A stretch of DNA of 64,000 nt from positions 28,429 to 92,428 of the forward strand of contig NZ_NNBP01000014.1 of NCBI RefSeq assembly GCF_002803155.1, given 5' to 3'. This stretch comes from Streptomyces sp. CB02959. Its GTDB lineage: Bacteria > Actinomycetota > Actinomycetes > Streptomycetales > Streptomycetaceae. Positions 60,541 to 64,000 of the stretch are shown in pieces. Below the pieces are notes generated by a model. The model was given only the letters and a program-made list of their open reading frames with translations. It was not told the DNA's origin and made no database searches. Made by a program: the position numbers and the translations under genes. Numbering within the stretch: position 1 is the stretch's first letter; every line of letters begins with the position of its first letter.

Positions 60541-61564
60541 GGTCGGTGCTCCCTTCGAGCCGGTCGCTGTGGTGGCAGGCGGCGGAGTGGGCGGTTTCGC
60601 CCGGCACCGGGCGCTCGCCGGGTGCCTGCTCGGCGCAGATGCCGGTGGCAAACGCGCAGCGCGCCGCGAACGGACAGCCCGTCAATTCCATTTGCAGGTC
60701 CGGTGGTTGGCCTTCGATGGCGGCCAGTCGTCCGTTCGGTGCGTCGAGCCGAGGGGTGGCGGCGAGGAGCGCGCTCGTGTACGGGTGCCGCGGCCGGGCG
60801 AACAGGGCGTCGGCAGGCCCGGACTCGACGATCCGGCCGGCGTACATCACGCACACCCGGTCGCTGATGGCCGCCGCCAGGCCCAGGTCGTGGGTGACGA
60901 AGAGCAGCCCGGTGCCGAAGCGTGCGCGCAGCTCCGCCAGCAGGGCGACGACCTCGGCCTGGCTGATGACGTCGAGGGCGGTGGTGGCCTCGTCGGCCAG
61001 GAGCAGGGCGGGTTCGCCCATCAAAGCCGCCGCGATCATGACGCGTTGGAGCATGCCGCCGGAGACCTGGTTCGGGTAGCGGCGCAGCAGCGCGGGAGCG
61101 AGGCCGACGGCGTCGAGCATCTCGGCGGCGCGCCGGTCCGCCTCGGCTGCCGGCATTCCGGTGTTCAGGCGCAGGCTTTCGGTGAGGAAGTCGCCGATGC
61201 GGCGCAGGGGGTTGATGGCCGCCCGGGGGTCCTGGAAGATCATCGCCGCGGTGTAGGTGCGCAGCGCGCGAAGCTGCCGGGACGTCATGGTGAGGACGTC
61301 CGCGCCGGCGACCTCGACGCGGCCTTCGGCGGTGGCGCCGGTCGGCAGCAGCCGCAGGACGCTGCGCGAGGTGAGGGTCTTGCCGGAGCCGGACTCGCCG
61401 ACCAGGGCCACGGTCTCGCCGGCCGCGACCGTGAGGTCCACACCGTCCAGCACCGGTCGGACGGTACGGGGCAGCCGCAGTCGCAGACCCCGGATGTCGA
61501 GGACGGGAGCGACGTCGGGGACGCCGGAGTCGTCGAGTACGGGAGCGACGTCGGGGGTGCTCAT
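60533..61564 (-). CDS. Dpp/Opp-type ABC transporter ATPase (DppD-like)
   Basis: 343 residues: GESGSGKTLTSRSVLRLLP, IFQDPRAAINPLRRI, signature VSGGMLQRVMIAAAL, LLADEATTALD, FVTHDLGLAA, and the C-terminal oligopeptide-type domain with Cys-rich GCPFAARCAFATGICAE. This Cys-rich end is typical of Opp/Dpp ATPases and may bind a metal cluster. It overlaps the DppC-like stop by one base (TGATG). Confidence 0.94.
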   Translation of the reverse strand: MSTPDVAPVLDDSGVPDVAPVLDIRGLRLRLPRTVRPVLDGVDLTVAAGETVALVGESGSGKTLTSRSVLRLLPTGATAEGRVEVAGADVLTMTSRQLRALRTYTAAMIFQDPRAAINPLRRIGDFLTESLRLNTGMPAAEADRRAAEMLDAVGLAPALLRRYPNQVSGGMLQRVMIAAALMGEPALLLADEATTALDVISQAEVVALLAELRARFGTGLLFVTHDLGLAAAISDRVCVMYAGRIVESGPADALFARPRHPYTSALLAATPRLDAPNGRLAAIEGQPPDLQMELTGCPFAARCAFATGICAEQAPGERPVPGETAHSAACHHSDRLEGSTDHG

Positions 61565-62421
61565 CAGCGGTCCCTCCTGGAAACCCGGTCGGCCCAGCGC
61601 TCACCGACGACGTTGAAGGCGACGACGGTCAGCACGATCGCGGCGCACGGCAGGATCGCCGACAGGGGGTAGCCCTGTTGGACGGCGGTCTGGCCGTCGA
61701 AGACCATCCGGCCCCAGTCGGGGGTGAGCGCCGGGACGCCCAGACCGAGGAAGGAGAGGCCGGCCAGGTCGATGAGGGCGTAGCCGAAGTTGATGGTGGA
61801 CTGGGCGAGGACGACGGGCGCGATGTTCGGCAGGACGTGCCGCAGGCAGACCTGGATGCCCGAGTGCCCCTGCACCAAGTAGGCGTTGACGTACGGGCGT
61901 TCGCGTTCGGCGAGGACCAGGGACCGGGTGAGCCTGCTGACGTACGGGAGGTAGGCGACGGCGAGGGCGACGACCGGTGCCATGAGCCCTTCGCCGTACA
62001 CGGAGACGATCAGGATCGCGAGCAGCATCCCGGGGAAGGCGAAGACCAGTTCCGTACTGCGGGAGAGGACCGAGTCCAGCCAGCCGCCCCGCCAGGCCGC
62101 GGTCGCGCCGCCGACGACTCCCGTCAGGGTCGAGAAGGCGACCACCCCGAGCGGGCCCAGCAGTGAGGTGCGGGCGCCGATCAGCAGGCGGGAGAGGGTG
62201 TCGCGGCCGGAGGCGTCGATGCCGAACGGGTGGGCGGCCGACGGTCCGGCGAGCGCGTTCCCGAGGTCGACCGCGTTGGGGTCGGCCGGGACGAGCCAGG
62301 GGGCGAGCAGCGCCGCCAGTACCAGCAGGGCGACGCATCCGAGGCAGAGCAGGTACAGCGGGGCGCCCGCGGTGCGGATCCGGGCGAAGCCGGGCCTGCG
62401 CAGGGGGAGTACGGCGGTCAT
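61564..62421 (-). CDS. Dpp/Opp-type ABC permease (DppC-like)
   Basis: 285 residues, six TM helices. N-terminal LLAPWLVPADPNAVDLGNAL and HPFGIDASGRDTLSRLLIGAR match DppC; the EAA-like ATPase-contact loop is VQGHSGIQVCLRHVLPNIAP. It starts at ATG 62421, overlapping the DppB-like stop by four bases. Confidence 0.94.
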   Translation of the reverse strand: MTAVLPLRRPGFARIRTAGAPLYLLCLGCVALLVLAALLAPWLVPADPNAVDLGNALAGPSAAHPFGIDASGRDTLSRLLIGARTSLLGPLGVVAFSTLTGVVGGATAAWRGGWLDSVLSRSTELVFAFPGMLLAILIVSVYGEGLMAPVVALAVAYLPYVSRLTRSLVLAERERPYVNAYLVQGHSGIQVCLRHVLPNIAPVVLAQSTINFGYALIDLAGLSFLGLGVPALTPDWGRMVFDGQTAVQQGYPLSAILPCAAIVLTVVAFNVVGERWADRVSRRDR

Positions 62422-63377
62422 CCGGCCGACCTCCCGGGGCCGAGGGCGACGCGGGGGTCGACCAGCGGATGGAGCAGGTCGACCACGAGGTTCACCGCCA
62501 TGAACAGCCCGACCATGATCAGGGAGATGGCCTGCACCGTGGGGAAGTCCTTCGTGGTGATGGACAGTTCGAGGAGCTGCCCGATGCCGCCGACACCGAA
62601 CGCCGACTCGACCAGGACGGTGCACACCAGCAGGGTGGAGACGATCAGGCCGCCGGTGGTGAGCACCGTGCCCAGCGCGTTGCGGAACACATGGCGGCCG
62701 ATCACCTTGCGGTGCGGCACGCCGCGGCTGAGCGCCACCGTGACGTGTTCCTGGCCGAGGACGTCGAGCATGGCGCTGCGGCTGACGCGGGCCAGCATGC
62801 CGATCAGGTACAGCGCGAGGGCGACCGCGGGCAGCGTCAGGTGCCAGAGCATCTGCCCGAGGCCCTCTCCGGTGCCGCCGGCCGGGAACCAGTGCAGCCG
62901 CAGCGCGAACAGGCCCTGGAGCAGGACCGCCGCGACGAAGGACGGGGTGCCCACCGCGAGCGTGGTGGTGACCAGGATCGTGGAGTCCACGGCGCCGCCG
63001 CGGACCGCGCCGATCCGGCCCAGTGCGAGGCCCAGGACCAGCACCAGGAGCAGCGCCATGGTGACCAGGAGCAGGGTGGCGGGCAGACGGTCCGCGAGCA
63101 GCCGGGACACGTCGGTGCGGTAGGTGATCGAACGGCCGAAGTCGCCGTGCAGCAACTGGCCGAGCCAGCGGACGTACCGGACGGCGAAGGGCGCGTCGAG
63201 GTGGTACTGCGCGTTGATGGCCTGGAGGGCCGCCGGGGAGGCGGACCGTCCCGACAGGAGGAAGCTCGCCGGGTTGCCGGGCGCCAGATACATCGCGCCG
63301 AAGATCACGAACGAGGCGCCGAGCAGGGTGACGGCCATCTCCACCAGCCGCCGCAGGGCGAATCTCAGAAGGCTCAT
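62418..63377 (-). CDS. Dpp/Opp-type ABC permease (DppB-like)
   Basis: 319 residues: LRFALRRLVEMAVTLLGAS, MYLAPGNPASFLLSG, GQLLHGDFGRSITYRTDVS, and ALSRGVPHRKVIGRHVFRNAL as ATPase-contact loop. It starts at ATG 63377, overlapping the stop of the binding-protein gene as ATGA. Confidence 0.94.
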   Translation of the reverse strand: MSLLRFALRRLVEMAVTLLGASFVIFGAMYLAPGNPASFLLSGRSASPAALQAINAQYHLDAPFAVRYVRWLGQLLHGDFGRSITYRTDVSRLLADRLPATLLLVTMALLLVLVLGLALGRIGAVRGGAVDSTILVTTTLAVGTPSFVAAVLLQGLFALRLHWFPAGGTGEGLGQMLWHLTLPAVALALYLIGMLARVSRSAMLDVLGQEHVTVALSRGVPHRKVIGRHVFRNALGTVLTTGGLIVSTLLVCTVLVESAFGVGGIGQLLELSITTKDFPTVQAISLIMVGLFMAVNLVVDLLHPLVDPRVALGPGRSAG

Positions 63378-64000
63378 CGCGCGGCCCCGACGTCGGCGGC
63401 CCAGGGGTAGTACAGGTAGGAGATGGTGGTGGGCGCCCCGGTGATCCGCTTGTTGAGGAACACGGCGGTGGGCCACTCGGCGACGGGGATCCACAGGACC
63501 TGCGCGGCCGCCTTCTGCTGGAGCTTGGCCTCGATGCCCAGCCGCCGGGCCGCGTCGTCGGTGGCGCGGGCCTGGTCGACCAGGGTGTCGTAGGCGCGGT
63601 CGTGGTAGCCGGCGTAGTTCTGGTAGGCGCCGGTCCGGAAGTTGCTCAGCAGGTCCAGCGGATCGGTGATGGAGTCGTAGTACGTCTCGGGGAACATGTC
63701 GATCCCCTCGCGCGCCGTGGGGTCGGTGAACAGCGCGCTGAAGGCGTTGGGCGCGATGGTCTTCAGCCGGACGTGCAGTCCGATCTGGGTGCCGGCCGCC
63801 TGTACGGCGGTGGCCAGCAGCGATACGTCCTGGCCGATGGAGCTGGTGGCGATGGTGACCGTCTTGCCGGATGCCCCCGCCTCGTCGATGAGCTTCCTGG
63901 CCTCGTCCAGGTTCCGTGCGGTGGGCGGCAGTCCGGTGAAGGCGGCGCGGCGGACCGCTTCGGGGGCGGCGGACCAGGCGGCCTTGGTGGTGAGCGATCC
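63374..64000 (-). CDS. Extracellular solute-binding protein family 5, partial (5' end outside window)
   Basis: The last ~208 codons of an SBP_bac_5 protein; the N-terminus with its expected lipoprotein signal lies beyond the right edge. Recognisable family features are VRRAAFTGLPP, ARKLIDEAGASGKTVTIATS, MFPETYYDSITDPLDLLSNF (the common substrate-pocket motif) and VLWIPVAEWPTAVFLNKRIT. It delivers peptides, nickel or other solutes to the permease encoded downstream. Confidence 0.9.
   Translation of the reverse strand, partial: GSLTTKAAWSAAPEAVRRAAFTGLPPTARNLDEARKLIDEAGASGKTVTIATSSIGQDVSLLATAVQAAGTQIGLHVRLKTIAPNAFSALFTDPTAREGIDMFPETYYDSITDPLDLLSNFRTGAYQNYAGYHDRAYDTLVDQARATDDAARRLGIEAKLQQKAAAQVLWIPVAEWPTAVFLNKRITGAPTTISYLYYPWAADVGAAR

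Noticed and set aside
1-64000. CRISPR, prophage, integrase or insertion sequence
   Set aside because: No regularly spaced repeats with unique spacers, no transposase or integrase motifs and no phage genes were found; the short arrays are tandem repeats without spacers.

Overview
The window is high-GC, densely coded actinobacterial DNA and almost certainly comes from a Streptomyces or close relative. The support is: frequent GTG starts, four-base ATGA/GTGA overlaps, an XRE (DUF5753) / DUF397 / ATPase regulator trio, a DUF574 methyltransferase, a SARP regulator with NB-ARC and TPR domains, an HbpS-SenS-SenR-like locus and a Tat-exported agmatine deiminase. I saw no rRNA, tRNA, CRISPR array, transposase or integrase.

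Left end (1-8755). The minus strand carries a tightly overlapping set: orphan dhaL, then genes resembling hmaS, hmo, a PhyH-type dioxygenase and hpgT, then an EamA exporter cut by the window edge. HmaS, Hmo and HpgT are the three dedicated enzymes that make 4-hydroxyphenylglycine (Hpg), normally found inside glycopeptide or other NRPS clusters. Here they sit with a dioxygenase and an exporter and with no NRPS in view. An IclR gene lies upstream; related operator-like sequences occur before dhaL and before iclR. A cytosine-deaminase-like amidohydrolase diverges from iclR. This is the best candidate for an undescribed system: a free, possibly oxidised and exported arylglycine.

8849-17150. A small MerR/excisionase-type regulator whose ribosome site lies inside a 16-bp inverted repeat is coupled to an alpha/beta hydrolase; a P450 follows a hairpin. 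Then come a double-module Lrp regulator, a remnant of an M20 amidohydrolase, a fused SecDF with an overlapping secreted ORF, and a DUF574 methyltransferase.

17151-27283. A whiJ-like regulator module with a large intergenic dyad, a YdcF membrane protein, htpG, a DinB protein, an SDR, an F420-type oxidoreductase, and an ABC-F protein preceded by a seven-codon leader ORF and terminator-like hairpin (probable attenuation). Two strictly periodic repeat arrays (10 bp and 6 bp) follow the ABC-F gene.

27284-44027. A mixed accessory stretch: a thioredoxin-fold protein without CXXC, a small membrane-gene set containing a decayed DUF2269 gene, a GlxA-type AraC regulator, GNAT, a frameshifted hydrolase, SRPBCC, a crotonase with a Thr-rich upstream ORF, a repressor/hydrolase pair around a palindrome, a cyanate locus (cynR, carbonic anhydrase, cynS, nucleoside deaminase), an SDR, a YbdK ligase, a carbamoyltransferase, a tautomerase and a type-B carboxylesterase.

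44190-64000. A DUF6183-like gene, the senR-senS/hbpS-like redox or heme sensing locus, a SARP regulator, a DUF4232 lipoprotein, an SDR, a Ser/Thr kinase fused to a solute-binding domain, a bile-acid-symporter-like transporter, a PEP-mutase-like enzyme, a PIG-L hydrolase, and a dpp/opp ABC operon (its binding protein runs off the right edge) followed by agmatine deiminase.
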